Below, piece by piece: positions 44,260-55,244 of a stretch of DNA of 64,000 bases (position 1 is the stretch's first letter; every line of letters begins with the position of its first letter). Where the stretch lies: positions 280,978,346-281,042,345 of the forward strand of contig OY856186.1 in the NCBI GenBank assembly GCA_963693315.1, given 5' to 3'. The notes under the pieces were generated by a model that did not search any database, was not told the DNA's origin, and saw only the letters and a list, made by a program, of their open reading frames with translations. The position numbers and the translations under genes were made by a program. The stretch comes from Diogma glabrata (lineage: Eukaryota; Arthropoda; Insecta; Diptera; Cylindrotomidae).

Positions 44260-45340
44260 TCAATGATCATCTTTGGTAATCAGTCTTCAATTTTATAGTC
44301 TTTTTAAAAATCTGAGTAACATAATAAAACTTAAAGAAATTCAAAAAAAACAGAGATTGTTCTTAAGATCGCATGGCAGAAGTGAAAACTTTATTGACAA
44401 TCGCAATCAATTGATATCGTATTAGTAGTATTTGGATCGTATTAGTAGAATAAATGAGAAACAAGCCAGAACGATAAACCGCTAACTACACACACTAACC
44501 TCACAATGTAAACCAAATAATTGTCAAAATAGCACTCATATGCCAATAGCAGAGACTAAAGTACGCGTGGTTGTCACAGCCATAGATCAACAAGTTTAAA
44601 TTTAACAAATCTTCCTGCGGAAAGCTAAGCAAATTCATGGGTATTAATGCGCATTGTTGCCGTTTGCAAATCCCTATCGGCTAAGTGCCACCATTTTTAA
44701 TTATTTTATTTATCATGATTGCCATCCATGTTTAATCATACATAAGCTATGCTTCTTTGTATAGAATTTATGCGATTTCCGTCTCGTAATTGTGAGCTTT
44801 AAATCGATATAATCGATTTTATCAAGTATCAAGTTACAAGTATTAAGTCTTCACTTAATTTTAGAAACATGTATTACATACAATTACAAACCGACAACAT
44901 ATTTAGTGAAGATGATAAAATTCCAATACATATAATTTTGATATACAAATGTAATTGTTTCAGGTTATACTATCTCTCTTATATTATTTTTAATTTCATA
45001 AAAATTATGTTCATCAAAAAAAACATTGATCAAAGCAAACTACCGTTTAAAACGATAGTTAAATAAAAAGCAAATTAAGTGTACACAACAACTTCCCAAA
45101 TGTTCATGATGATTAATGTATTAATGCATAAAGGACAAACAGACATACTTTCAATTTTATATATATTCAATATTTATTTAGCATGATGACTCGAATGCAA
45201 ATTGCAAAAGACAGTAGAAATATAACTTTAAAAAACTGCGTTATAGATCAATTTTTTAAAATTCGTATAAAGAAATTTTTATTATTTTTATGAATTCATA
45301 AATGAAAAAAAATTATTTTAATGGTATTTAATTAAAATTA
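44260..45340. other. Unassigned, with a short duplication
   Basis: ATCGTATTAGTAG is duplicated at about 44417-44450. A somewhat GC-richer part (44500-44690) shows no family motif. A 65-codon frame at 44869-45066 has no recognised content. Confidence 0.4.
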
Positions 45341-45344
45341 AAAA

Positions 45345-45425
45345 AAAAATGTACCACACACCAGGAATTGAACTCACTTTCTACAGCACATCAGTCGAGC
45401 ACGATATCCACTACGCAATTTGAAA
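45345..45425 (-). repeat. tRNA-derived SINE-like fragment
   Basis: On the minus strand TTGCGTAGTGGATATCGTGC resembles a tRNA 5' half with A box, followed about 30 nt later by GAGTTCAATTCC, a good B box, then an AT-rich tail. The T-arm does not pair properly, so this is a SINE or tRNA pseudogene, not a working tRNA. Confidence 0.5.
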
Positions 45426-45434
45426 CGTTAAGAA

Positions 45435-45865
45435 ATGATAGATAGATTATTATTTATTATTATTTCGAGTCTTTCACCTCAGAGCATGACGGATCAGCCT
45501 AACTACCTACGGAAAAATCTGTGTGTGGTGCGCCAAAAGAAGTTCTCACTTCAACTAGAAATAATATTTTCGCCCCATCTTGCTCCACCTATGGGGCGAG
45601 ATGGAGCACCTCTATCGACAAAATGGAGTACCATTGAAACAATATTCACAGGTGAAAACTGCATCTTCAGCCTCGTTTTCTATACCGGCATAGCTCCACT
45701 GAGCTCATTTTCTGCATACCAAACTAGCAGCGCAGCCTTCATTGGAGTTCAAATATAAGCCTTTGCAGTACAAACTCATCTATTGTATAAGATGCAAACA
45801 ATTTTTAGATGATAAATATATTCTAAGCGAAGTTTGCTTTAATTTATTCGTATTCAATTTGATGA
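45435..45865. other. No gene assigned
   Basis: A 107-codon frame (45435-45758) has no family motif. It contains CCCCATCTTGC-type words that recur at 46730-46800 and 49530-49565. Confidence 0.35.
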
Positions 45866-45869
45866 AATA

Positions 45870-46554
45870 CTAGGTCATTCAATAAGTCCGTAGGATGACA
45901 CATAGATGGCGTTACTAGAATTTTTTCCATATGATTTTTATTTAGTACTAACCTTCAAACGATACGTGTATAAATTTGACAGCAATCTGACTATTTATTC
46001 GTGAGTTATAGCATTTTGTGTGAAGCAACTTTTGTTTTTGAAAAAAAATGGAAAAAAGTTAATTTCGAATTTTAATAAAGCATTGCTTTTTGATGAAAAA
46101 AATACAGTGGAAACCAAACAATGGCTTGATAAACATTATCCAAACTCTGCTCCATCGAGACAAATGGTAGAGAAGTGGATGGCTGAATTTAAATGTGGTC
46201 GTACCAGCACAAAAGATGCAGAGCGCAGTGGACACCCAAATAAGGCTGTTATTCCAGAAAACATCAAAAAAATCCACAAATTGGTTATGCACGATCGCGA
46301 CTTTTTCCTGTTTTCAGATCTCAAGAGAATGCTTGCTGGAAAAAAATTTAAGTCCAATGATGAAGTAATCGCTGAAACTGAGGCCTATTTTGACGAGAAA
46401 GAGAAATCGTACTATAAAAGTGGTATAGAAAAGTTGGAAAATCGCTATACTCGTTGTATCGCCCTCGAAGGCAACTATGTTGAATAAAAAAATCGAGTTT
46501 TGTCAAAATGTTGTTTTTTTCTTACTTATCCTACGGACTTATTGAACGACCTGT
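45870..46554 (+). mobile_element. mariner element with internal deletion, 685 bp
   Basis: The terminal inverted repeats share AGGTC.TTCAATAAGTCCGT followed by AGGAT (left from 45870, right complement to 46554). TA dinucleotides lie immediately outside (45868-45869 and 46555-46556). Full mariners are about 1.3 kb; the missing part is the central catalytic region of the transposase. The remaining gene is described separately. Confidence 0.85.
46020..46487 (+). pseudogene. mariner transposase, in-frame internal deletion
   Basis: The open frame joins the DNA-binding N-terminus (FDEKNTVETKQWLDKHYPNS, QMVEKWMAEFKCGRTSTKDA, SGHPNKAVIPENIKKIHKLV) directly to the C-terminal end (LFSDLKRMLAGKKFKSNDEV, ETEAYFDEKEKSYYKSGIEK, ENRYTRCIALEGNYVE). 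The junction is near 46301. It keeps the frame while removing the whole DD34D catalytic core, leaving about 155 instead of about 345 residues. The expected initiator ATG (46048) is one base out of frame with the rest, so a small N-terminal indel is also present. No stop occurs from 46020 to the natural end. It cannot transpose; if translated it would be a helix-turn-helix protein able to bind mariner ends. Confidence 0.85.
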
Positions 46555-46724
46555 TAGTTTAGAATATTTGCTGTGGGCTACTACATCATCTAATTTGAGT
46601 AACAATAGAATTAATCAATAAAGTTATTAGCGTTGTAAAAAAACATTTTGGATAACTAGTTACCATTGATAAATTTGAGACAATAAATATTCACTAGAAT
46701 GAAATTTCAAATTAAAACTTACCC

Positions 46725-46800
46725 TTACCTACCCCGTCTTGCCCCTACCTCTCGTACCCCATCTTTCTCCTACCTATAGAACCCCGTCATGCTCTTACAG
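46725..46800 (+). repeat. Degenerate pyrimidine-rich minisatellite
   Basis: Repeats of an ACCCCGTCTTGCCCCTACCT-like unit, three to four diverged copies. Related words occur at 45573-45600 and 49533-49562, that is, on both sides of the LINE at 47070-49505. Confidence 0.5.
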
Positions 46801-47069
46801 GTCAATTTGAATTAAAAAAAAATTAAAAAAAGCATTGAGCAACACACAGAATAAATAATTCTTACCTGTTAGCGAAGTGTCACAAGAATAAATTTAAAGC
46901 TTGTCTGAGTTATTGTTACTTCAGTACACTTACACGCTCTAAATTAAATAATTAAATGATTAGATATTTGCAAAAAACTGTATATTTTCTCAAAACACAT
47001 ATAAATCGCGTGGTGTTGTTTTTAATGCACTTCGCTGACCAATATGGCAACGCGACGTAGGACGCTTCT

Positions 47070-49505
47070 ATTATTAGTTAACTGTTTCTGATCTGTTTTT
47101 GACAAACGAACCAGATACTACGAAGACAAAAGTCGAACAACCCCTCGGAACATCGGACCATTTACTAATATCAGCAATAGTGCAATTTACATCACCGACA
47201 CAAATTAAAGCAAATCCTCGCCGGGTTTGGAACTATAAACGCGCTGACTGGGAGGGACTGAGAAACTTTTATGACGAAACACCTTGGAAAACTATTTGTT
47301 GTGTTGATCAAGATCCTAGCACATCGGTAATAAGAATTTCTGAAATCATAAAAGAAGGAATGCGGCGGTTTATTCCAAATCGATTAATCACTCCTAAAAC
47401 TGAGCCTTGGTTTACACGGGATGTTGATGAGGCAGTGAGGAATAAACGCAAAGCATTCAAGACGTATAACGCTAATAAAACACCTGAAACCCATAGCGCC
47501 TATAAGAAAGCCAGAAATATTAGTAAATTCAAAATAGACTTGGACAAAGACGCGTTTATCCAGAAGAAAGCAAAGAAATTCGCCGAGCACCCATCTGGCT
47601 CACGTAGTTTCTTTCAGGCAGTTAAATCAGTCCAGAGCAATTTTACTCGATCCTCTATTCCAACCTTAGTTCTGAATGACATTCCCGTGAGCGACTCGAA
47701 AGAGAAAGCGGATCTTTTGGGGCGTATTTTCGCAGAAAACTCAAACATAGTTGAACCCCCCCATTCTCCTACACTCATTCCCACAGTTGTAACGAAAATG
47801 AAACCAATTATTTTTCGTTGCAATATTGTACGGAAAATGCTTCTTTCTATCAATATCAACAAATCTGCTGGCCCAGACGGTATTCCACCCCTCATTCTTA
47901 AAAACTTTGCTAGGCAACTAGCTCCAATTTTAACAAAAGTTTTCTATTTATCTTATAAAACCGGAATATTTCCCGATTCTTGGAAGCTGGCCAGCGTTCA
48001 ACCCATATCAAAGAAAGGCAGTAAGATAGACCCTAACAATTATAGACCAATTGCAATTCTGTCGGTTTTAGCTAAAATATTTGAAAAATATGTTAACTAC
48101 AATTTGATAGATTATTTGGAAATGTCGCGAATTATTGATGATAAGCAGTATGGTTTTCGTAGAAGTCATGCAACAGGTGATCTGTTAGCCTACGTATCCC
48201 ATCTCTGGAACAAATCGCTGGAAAACCATGGTGAAACATTCAGTATTTCACTTGACATTTCTAAAGCATTTGATAAAGTGTGGCATGAAAATCTTATAGC
48301 TTAATTAAAATCTTATGGCATAGACCATCTTACTGTCTCATGGATTCATAGTTTTCTTACAGGTCGCCAATTTCATGTTAATTTAGATGGTATCACATCC
48401 AATATTTTCACAACCAATGCTGGGGTTCCCCAAGGTTCTGCACTCTCACCAACCTTGTTTCTTCTATACATTAATGACTTACTTATTTCCACAGTGCACC
48501 CAATCCATAGTTTTGCTGATGACAGCACATTACATGCATCACATGCATCTCCTAAATTTCGATCTCATACTGCAGTTACCACTGATAGAGAGTTGCTAAT
48601 TGATTCCATCAACAAAGATCTGGAGCGTGTAATGGAATGGGGTGATCGTAATCTTGTTTCATTTAATCCAACCAAAACCAAATTATGCCGTCTTTCACGA
48701 ATAGAGCGACATAAAAATTTTCCTATTAAAATAAACCAAGAGGAATTGCGTGAGGTTGAATCAGTTAGACTTCTTGGAGTGGATATTCAAAATAACCTGA
48801 AATGGAATAAACATGTGTTCAACCTCGCTAAATCTGCAATGCAAAAATTAGGATTCTTGAGTCGATGTAAAAAGTATTTCAATCCCGAGCAAATTTTGCT
48901 AATCTTCAAGTCCTTTATTCGTCCATGTATGGAGTACTGCTGTCATGTTTGGGGAGGTGCTTGTCAGTCAACAATAAATTGTTTAGACTCTGTACAGAGA
49001 AAAGCAATACGGTTGATTGGTAATACCGAACTAACGGACCAGCTTGATTCACTCCAGCACAGAAGAAATGTGGCTGAATTGTCAATCTACTATAAATATA
49101 ACTTTAGCGAATTCTCCTCTAAGGAAATTCAAAATATTCTTCCATCGTGTGCGCAGTATAATCGACAAACAAGAGCTGCCGAGTTATCCCATCCATTTGT
49201 TGTACAAATACCTCGTTGTAGAACTGTGTCCTTCCAAAACGACTATTTCAATAGAGTGGCCAAATTATGGAATTCATTGCCCTCCTCTGTATTTCCCGAT
49301 GAATTTTCTCCTCAGGCATTTAAAGAAAATGTCCATCATCATCTAAAAAAATTAGTATAGTTATCCCTATATCCCCATTCCTTCCATTCCTTTATAGTTG
49401 ACATGGTATCTTCGGATATTCAAAGAGTCTAAATAATGAATATTTCATATTTAGTGTGCTAAACATGTCTAACTGATTAATAAAAAAAAAAAAAAAAAAA
49501 AAAAA
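47070..49505 (+). mobile_element. CR1/Jockey-type LINE, 5'-truncated, with poly-A
   Basis: It begins within the endonuclease end (DLFLTNEPDT just before 47120), continues through RT and a C-terminal domain to a stop at 49360, then a 120-bp 3' UTR with AATAAA-like sequence and a poly-A run of about 23 (49482-49505). It is the least decayed TE coding region in the window. No target duplication was identified. Confidence 0.8.
47099..49360 (+). pseudogene. LINE ORF2 (endonuclease end, RT, C-terminus) with one nonsense codon
   Basis: One frame of 753 codons plus a stop is broken only by TAA at 48302-48304. Landmarks: GTSDHLLIS (endonuclease SDH box, 47150); KSAGPDGIPPLILKNFARQL (RT start, about 47862); NNYRPIAILSVLAKIFEKYV; DDKQYGFRRSHATGDLLAYV; SISLDISKAFDKVWHENLIA then the stop; LKSYGI, GVPQGSALSPTLFLLYINDL (48424); FADDSTLHAS, the catalytic box with both Asp intact (48513); LLGVDIQNNLKWNKHVFNLA; and a C-terminal part with RCRTVSFQNDYFNRVAKLWN SLP near the end. 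The stop replaces a residue between LIA and LKSYG and is the only lesion seen. Related to the much older copy at 14130-16290. Confidence 0.85.
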
Positions 49506-49574
49506 TAACTCTTTCACGATTGAAGCCAAGGGCCCCATCTAATCCACAACCCCATCTTGCCCACCTTTTCCTGC

Positions 49575-49990
49575 TCCTGTATGAAAGCATACACATGGAA
49601 GCATGCACAAAAAATTACAAAACAACTGCAGGTATTAGTAAACAAATACTTAAGATGATACGCTTCTGGTTTAAAAAAATCGGTAACGAAGAACTACTAC
49701 GACAAACAGAGCAGATAGACATTGAGTCCAATATAAGAAAGAGGAAGTGGAGATGGATAAGACACACAATGAGAAAACCACCCGAAGATGTTACAAGGAT
49801 GTTCCTGGAGTGGAAGCCGCAAGGCAAAAGAAGGGTTGGAACACCAGTAATGAGTGGTAAGAAGACAGTGCTAGCTAGAACGAAACAATTTGTGTATCTG
49901 AGGCAAGCAGAGTAAAAACTGCTTAGTCAATGACGCTATATCACGGCAAAATGGTGCCCTAAAACCAATGCAACTCAAGCGTCTGTTCTC
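49575..49990 (+). pseudogene. RTE-type LINE C-terminal fragment
   Basis: Contains ISKQILKMIRFWFKKIGNEE, LLRQTEQIDIESNIRKRKWR, WIRHTMRKPPEDVTRMFLEW and KPQGKRRVGTPVM. RTE ORF2 proteins end with a Trp-rich segment of the form KRKWRWIGHTLRK ... AL.W.P.GKRR.GRP..TWRR. After a stop at 49912 a degenerate continuation can be read to about 49990. It starts at the LLY(G/E) box, where the fragment at 43880-44200 stops. Confidence 0.75.
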
Positions 49991-49999
49991 CATGTTAGG

Positions 50000-50430
50000 A
50001 GCGGCTGGGAGCGGGCGTCTAACTTGCATAAAGCGGCTTGCTATATAAACGTGTAAAAATGTTGTTTTTGGTAACTCTAAGATGCAGAACGGACCCATTC
50101 GCGTCAATTTGGGTTGGGCCTAAGGTTAACACCCTAACCCCGAAAAAAAACTATGTTGTTAAATTTGGAAATCATAGAAAGAATAACTGAACCGGGCAAA
50201 ACCACAGAATCTTATCAGGACGTGAAAAATGACCAGACTACTGAATCTGAACGGGGAGTGAACGCAACCTGAGCGCTCCCGATGCTCTTATAAGTCTAGA
50301 AACAAAGGCTGATAAGTAAAGGATTAGTATTACAGGTCTGCAAGACAATTAGACAGTCAAAAATCGGAAAACAAGATTTGCATAGTCAATCTTTATATTG
50401 TAGTGGTCATTTTTCTCGAAGATAAGTTGG
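50000..50430. other. Probable RTE 3'/5' untranslated sequence
   Basis: An A8 run follows CACCCTAACCCCG at 50128-50150, which could be the tail of the previous RTE fragment. The next 280 bp have no clear motif before the endonuclease of the next RTE copy begins. Confidence 0.35.
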
Positions 50431-50439
50431 TACTGGTTT

Positions 50440-52620
50440 TCTTGAGGTGCAACGCATACAAGAAGCCGTGATGAAATTCACCCCGTTCAATACGAGGATC
50501 TGCTACCTACGGGTATACGCGGTACATATAACAATACTTCTCTTATTGCCATGCATGCACCTACTGAAGCTAAGACCGTCGACGAGAAGAATACTTTCTA
50601 CATACCACTGGAAGAAGTTATCAAGCAAACACCATCACGCGACATCATTATGGTTCTTGGTGACTTTGATTCCACTTTCCAAATTCAGGCACTTTAAAAT
50701 TTAATCAACCTAAACGATGAGATGTTATCACTAAAGAATGTTGAAACAGAAGAGAGATATCAAAACCATTTTTCGGAAATATTGGAGAAATCAGAAACCA
50801 TTAATGGAGACGTCGATAAGTCATGGTATTTGCTCAAAGATGCTGTCTTAAGCGCTACTGAGGGAATACTTGGACGACCACAGAACCACTCCCAGAAGCT
50901 TTGGATGAATTAAGCATGTCTTGACGCTATTCAATACAAAAGAGATTGTTTTCTAAAATATCTACAAGGATGCAACACCAGGTACACGAAGGAGAGCTAT
51001 AAACAGGCAAGACAAGCGGAAGACAAGTGGAAGAGAAAGTGTGAGGAGATTGGAAGCTTCAATAAGGAACATCAATCGTGTTACTTCTTTCAAAAGGTTA
51101 AAACCTTAAAGAAGGGACCTAAAACTAGATCGACAGCTATTCAAAACGAAGATGTGAAGCTACAAGTAGAACTTAAAAATATTTCAGATACTTGGGCCGC
51201 TTATTTTGAGAAACTTCTCAACTTAAGTGACCAGTAATAAGTCGGACGACGAGCAAAGCTTATTTGTGCGCCAAATGGCCATGTAGACGAACCCACCAAA
51301 GAGGAATTCAAAGTTGTACTGCAAAATTAAAATGCAATAAAGCACCTGGTATCGACGATATAACATCCGAAATGATTGTACATGGTGATGAAACTCTATC
51401 CTTAAGATTGTTTGAACTTGTGCAAATGATTTGGTGGACTAAAACAATGCCTCAGGACTGGAACTCAGCTATACTTATACCAATCCATAAAAACGGTAAT
51501 CGACTACAATGTGCCAACTGCAGGGGAATCGTTCTACTTTGCACAGCATATAAGATCTTTTCCTACATTTTGCTATCCAAAATCAATCCTTTTGCTGAAC
51601 AACTGTTTGGAGAATATCAGTGTGGCTTTCGGCAAGGCCGGGGTACCACCGATGCACTTTTCTCGATAAGGATGATTTTGGAAAAGTGTCGAGAGTTCAA
51701 CATACCTGTGTATCAACTCTTCTTTGATTTCAGGCAGGCCTGTGATTCTCTCGAACGAGAGATTCTATGGTCTGCTCTAGTTTCAATAGGAATCCCTGGT
51801 AAAATGGTATCACTTTGCGAAATTACAGTACAGAACTCTCAATGCTGTGTACGAGTGGAGAACGAAATATCGAAGTTCTTTAAGGTCGACTCCGGGTTAA
51901 GACAAGGTGACGCTATCTTTCTATGCTCTTTAATCTAGCTATGGAATATGTGTGCCGTGAAAAGAAACTACTGACTAACAACAATAGTTAATAGACTCAG
52001 TACAGATGATTGCTTACGCTGATGATGTTGCCATCCTCTGCCGAAGTGAAGCTGTTATGAGTGAGACTTTCAAGTCTAGTGATAGCAAAATTGGTCTTCA
52101 AATTAAATACGATACAACCAAACATATGAATTCCAAAAAGGTTGAGCATATAGATCTGATGTGCGGCGATAAACGAATTGGGGTAGTTGAATCTTTTAAA
52201 TATTTGGTATCCATGCTTTTGAGTCAAGCACAACAGCATACTTACAGATATAAAAGCTCGAATTGCTGCAGGTAATCGAACTTTCTACTCAATCAAACAT
52301 CTTCTTGGATCTTCGTACGTATCCACGAACACCAAACTCAAGTTATACAAGATGTTGATTAGACTGGTCGGGATGTATGGGTCACAAACGTGGACCCTTA
52401 CACAAAATGAAGAATTAGATTTATCTGTATTTGAGCGTAAGATCCCACGCTGCATTTTTGGTCCACTTAAGACAGGCGATGGAGAGTATAGAACGCGATA
52501 TAACTTTGAGATCAGAGACCTTCTTGAGGGTCCAGATATAATAGGTTGTATCCGTTCCAACAGAATTGCTTAGTTTGAGCATGTTCTACGAGCCGATTCA
52601 CAGTCTAGAATGTTAAAAAA
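50440..52620 (+). pseudogene. RTE-type LINE, nearly full-length decayed ORF2
   Basis: Endonuclease end: VMKFTPFNTRICYLRIRGTY, NNTSLIAMHAPTEAKTVDEK, SRDIIMVLGDFDSTF (50470-50680). A linker follows with KESYKQARQAEDKWKRKCEE (50992) and AAYFEKLLNLSDQ. RT: KCNKAPGIDDITSEMIVHGD (51333), QDWNSAILIPIHKNGNRLQC, YQCGFRQGRGTTDALFSIRM, LFFDFRQACDSLEREILWSA, DSGLRQGDAI, then MIAYADDVAILCRSEAV (52006, catalytic box intact). C-terminus: FERKIPRCIFGPLKTGDGEY and RYNFEIRDLLEGPDIIGCIR to 52573. Part of the endonuclease is missing after 50690, and at least five stops or frame shifts interrupt the rest. The segment after 52620 is unrelated. Confidence 0.8.
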
Positions 52621-52632
52621 AATGTACCCAAC

Positions 52633-52708
52633 GGTCGTTTATTATGTCCGTCTGCCATTGCAGTCGTGGCCTACCGACTGCAATGGGTTTCGGACATAAT
52701 AAACGACC
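52633..52708. repeat. 76-nt hairpin
   Basis: GGTCGTTTATTATGTCCG at the left pairs perfectly with CGGACATAATAAACGACC at the right. After a 2-nt mismatch GCCATTGCAGTCG and CGACTGCAATGGG continue the stem to a short loop. It lies directly after the RTE pseudogene. Confidence 0.8.
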
Positions 52709-52729
52709 TTAAAAAAATTGGCTGCCATG

Positions 52730-53350
52730 GTAATTATGTCGCTGTTGCGATTGACCGTGGTGAATATTCATAGCTGATTAGCTTGGCAACGCTCCTACAT
52801 GGAGCATGAACGCCACAAAAAAAGCTTACTTTAAGATTTTCGATCAATTAGGTTCGGTGCTAATCGAGGCAAGAAAACATACATAAAACGCCATTATTCA
52901 AAAATTATACTAAAAATTGTGGAGTGTAAATTTCCAAAATAAAGTTTTAAAGAATACTGAAGTAGAGCCCTTTCATATGATACACTACTTGACTCTATTA
53001 TAAAATTTATTTTCTTATTTAGCCCTGTAAAACAAACGAAAACAACTTTATTTTTATTTGTATTCGTCATTTTGAGGGGACAGGTAATTTCTATATGAAT
53101 CTCAAATTTCAGATCCATAGCATTTACAGTTTACGATATCATCGATATAATGTGAAAAACTCGTTGTGCTCTCGCCGATAGGGTTCGTTATAAAAAACGG
53201 TACCCTAAAAAACGTCAAAAATTATCGAGTGCATCTGCATCGTGCTGAGTAAGAGTGCATCGTGCCCCCACCATAACGCAAATAGCTGAAAACTCGAGAT
53301 GTAGCTTCAAGCACAAAAGCTAGATGCAGCTTGAAAAAGTATTATAGGAA
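52730..53350. other. No gene assigned
   Basis: A minus-strand frame of 74 codons at 52894-53118 has no motif. No repeats were recognised. Confidence 0.4.
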
Positions 53351-53356
53351 CAAAAA

Positions 53357-53738
53357 TGTTACGGTTACAGAAAAATCCATACGAAACACAACAACAAATT
53401 AATGAAATGAACAATGTTGTTTTTGTATTTCTTAGAACTTGGGTCAACATAAATTTACTTTATGAATCAAATCATCATAACGTAAAATAATAGAATATTC
53501 TAGTGTTTTCTTAAGGATTCTAAGAAGTTACCTGGAATGATCGAGAACTATGCAGAATTGTATATAAGGAAATTGCCTCTTGTAGTTTTTAATTAGTTTT
53601 ATTTTAAACGTGTGACGGTAAAGTGAAAATTATAAAAGTGATATTTAAAATTAGTTTTTGTTGATAAAGTTTAAAGTGTTATTAAGTAGAAATAATTTGT
53701 GTATTATTTTAAACGCTGTATTACTGGAAATTTCTACA
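53357..53738 (+). promoter_or_regulatory. Possible LTR-like promoter segment
   Basis: The segment begins TGTTACGG and ends TTCTACA, so it has the TG...CA form of an LTR. It holds a TATA box (TATATAAGGA at 53561) about 25 nt before a TGTAGTT initiator-like word. I find no flanking duplication, second LTR or primer-binding site, so this is only a weak suggestion of a solo LTR. Confidence 0.25.
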
Positions 53739-53974
53739 ATCAACCGTTGGAGTTTCTGAAGCTGTTGAAAGAATATTCTAGTTAGGAATATTGTTTGCTG
53801 TATTGTTTTCCTGTTGTTGTGGAACAATTAAGATGTTGAATACTTAATAAAACCTGGTTTGTTTGCTAACTTATCAGTGATCGAACTCGGAAAAGATTGG
53901 GAACTGAGTTTATCGAATTGAGAGTAAGGCCAACTCGCAGTAAGGTTGGAAAAACGTAACAATATAATAGATAA

Positions 53975-54130
53975 CATATCCCGTAAAACAATATTGAAAA
54001 AAGTGCGTGCAATGTGCATTAATTTAGCATGTTACAAAATCCCAGTGTACAAAATTGTGCATAAAACATGTCATGCACATGATGTGCACTATATGGTGCA
54101 CATGTCGTAAAACGCCTTAGCACATATTAT
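53975..54130 (-). repeat. TGCACAT-rich dispersed repeat (copy 2)
   Basis: On the minus strand it shows the same succession as 10700-10835: GGCGTTTTACGACATGTGCA, GTGCACATCATGTGCATGA, ATGCACAATTTTG, TTTTTTCAATATTG and GTTTTACGGGA. Confidence 0.65.
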
Positions 54131-54139
54131 AACTTTTCA

Positions 54140-54680
54140 TAACTTTTCTGAAATAACTTTTTATGAAATAACATGACTTTCGTAATAATAAATTTATGAA
54201 TTTTATTCTATTTTCATCTAAAATTATGTGCGGAGAAATTTTTGATGAAGTTAAGGAAAACATTCACAAAAACAAACGGGCAGTTTGAATAATTAAGGTT
54301 ATTTATTCGAAAAAACTATTATATTTATTTAATATTTTTAGATTATAATTTTTCATGTCGGTTTACTACTATTTAAATTTATTTTTTATGATATTAAGAA
54401 AATTTTTGATTATTAATATTATTTTTAATAGTTTTTTCGATTGAATTCTCAAGACACTACTATATTGTGTTACTAACGACCGGTATTCGATACCACCACG
54501 AAACACGTACAATTTTTTTCTGATTAAATTCTTAACGTTTAATTAGAAAAATGCAAAACTCGTTCCAGAATTGAAAAATTCTTATTATTCATCCAGTTAT
54601 TTGAATTTAACTATTCACAAGTTTTCATATAAAAAATTATTTTTTATATGTAAGCCAAATATTTCAATTTTTTAAATTCT
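54140..54680. other. AT-rich DNA, no gene seen
   Basis: One GC-richer word, GACCGGTATTCGATACC (about 54478), resembles an isolated B box but has no A box. Nothing else noted. Confidence 0.4.
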
Positions 54681-54685
54681 AATTT

Positions 54686-55240
54686 TTACTTCACCACAAT
54701 TTTAAATTGTGTGAAGTAATGCAATCTCTCGAGAAAAAAAATCTTACATACCCCACATTTTGTTTTTCTTTTGTTTTGGACCATTCTCTATCTACATAGC
54801 CAATAAAAATTTTGGTGTACGTCTGTGGGTGGGGGTTGGCTGACCTTCCTGGATAGGATCTTGGTGAAACTTTGGCAAATGAACCAAGTTCACTTTAAAA
54901 TGGAAGATCTGGATTCATTTTAAATTGGCGGGGACAAAATGGCGGGGGGGCGGTCTCCCGAGCACCTCCAAGTTTAAATCTTCAATAACTTCTAATCACT
55001 GCTTATGATCTTATGGAAACTTGGTATATAAGGTTTTAGTACTGTTTCCAATATTTTTGCATACCAAATTTTTGTTTGCACTTCCAGTTCAAAAGTTTTT
55101 TTTTCAGATGTTTGTCCCTAGTGTAGCCTTCAATTACCGTTCGATTTTCATGGAACGTTGGTAAAAGCTTTCAAGTAACATGAGAAAGATTTTATCAGCT
55201 TTTGGAGTACATTGAATAAAGGGTTGAAGGTTCATCAGGT
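54686..55240 (+). repeat. Repeat H (copy 3) with terminal palindrome
   Basis: It starts with a 34-nt near-perfect hairpin (54686-54719; TTACTTCA..CACAATTT and its mirror). It then follows the modules of copy 2 closely: GAAGATCTGGATTCATTTTA, GGTCTCCCGAGCACCTCC, TTATGATCTTATGGAAACTT, AAAGATTTTATCAGCTTTTG. It ends abruptly at about 55240. Confidence 0.75.
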
Positions 55241-55244
55241 TCAT

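Noticed and set aside
53357..53738. Solo LTR as a firm call
   Set aside because: TG...CA ends and a TATA box alone are weak in AT-rich DNA; no flanking 4-6-bp duplication or second LTR was found, so it is kept only as a low-confidence feature.
54475..54500. GGTATTCGATACC as a tRNA B box
   Set aside because: It is a short palindrome without an A box upstream and no tRNA arms pair.
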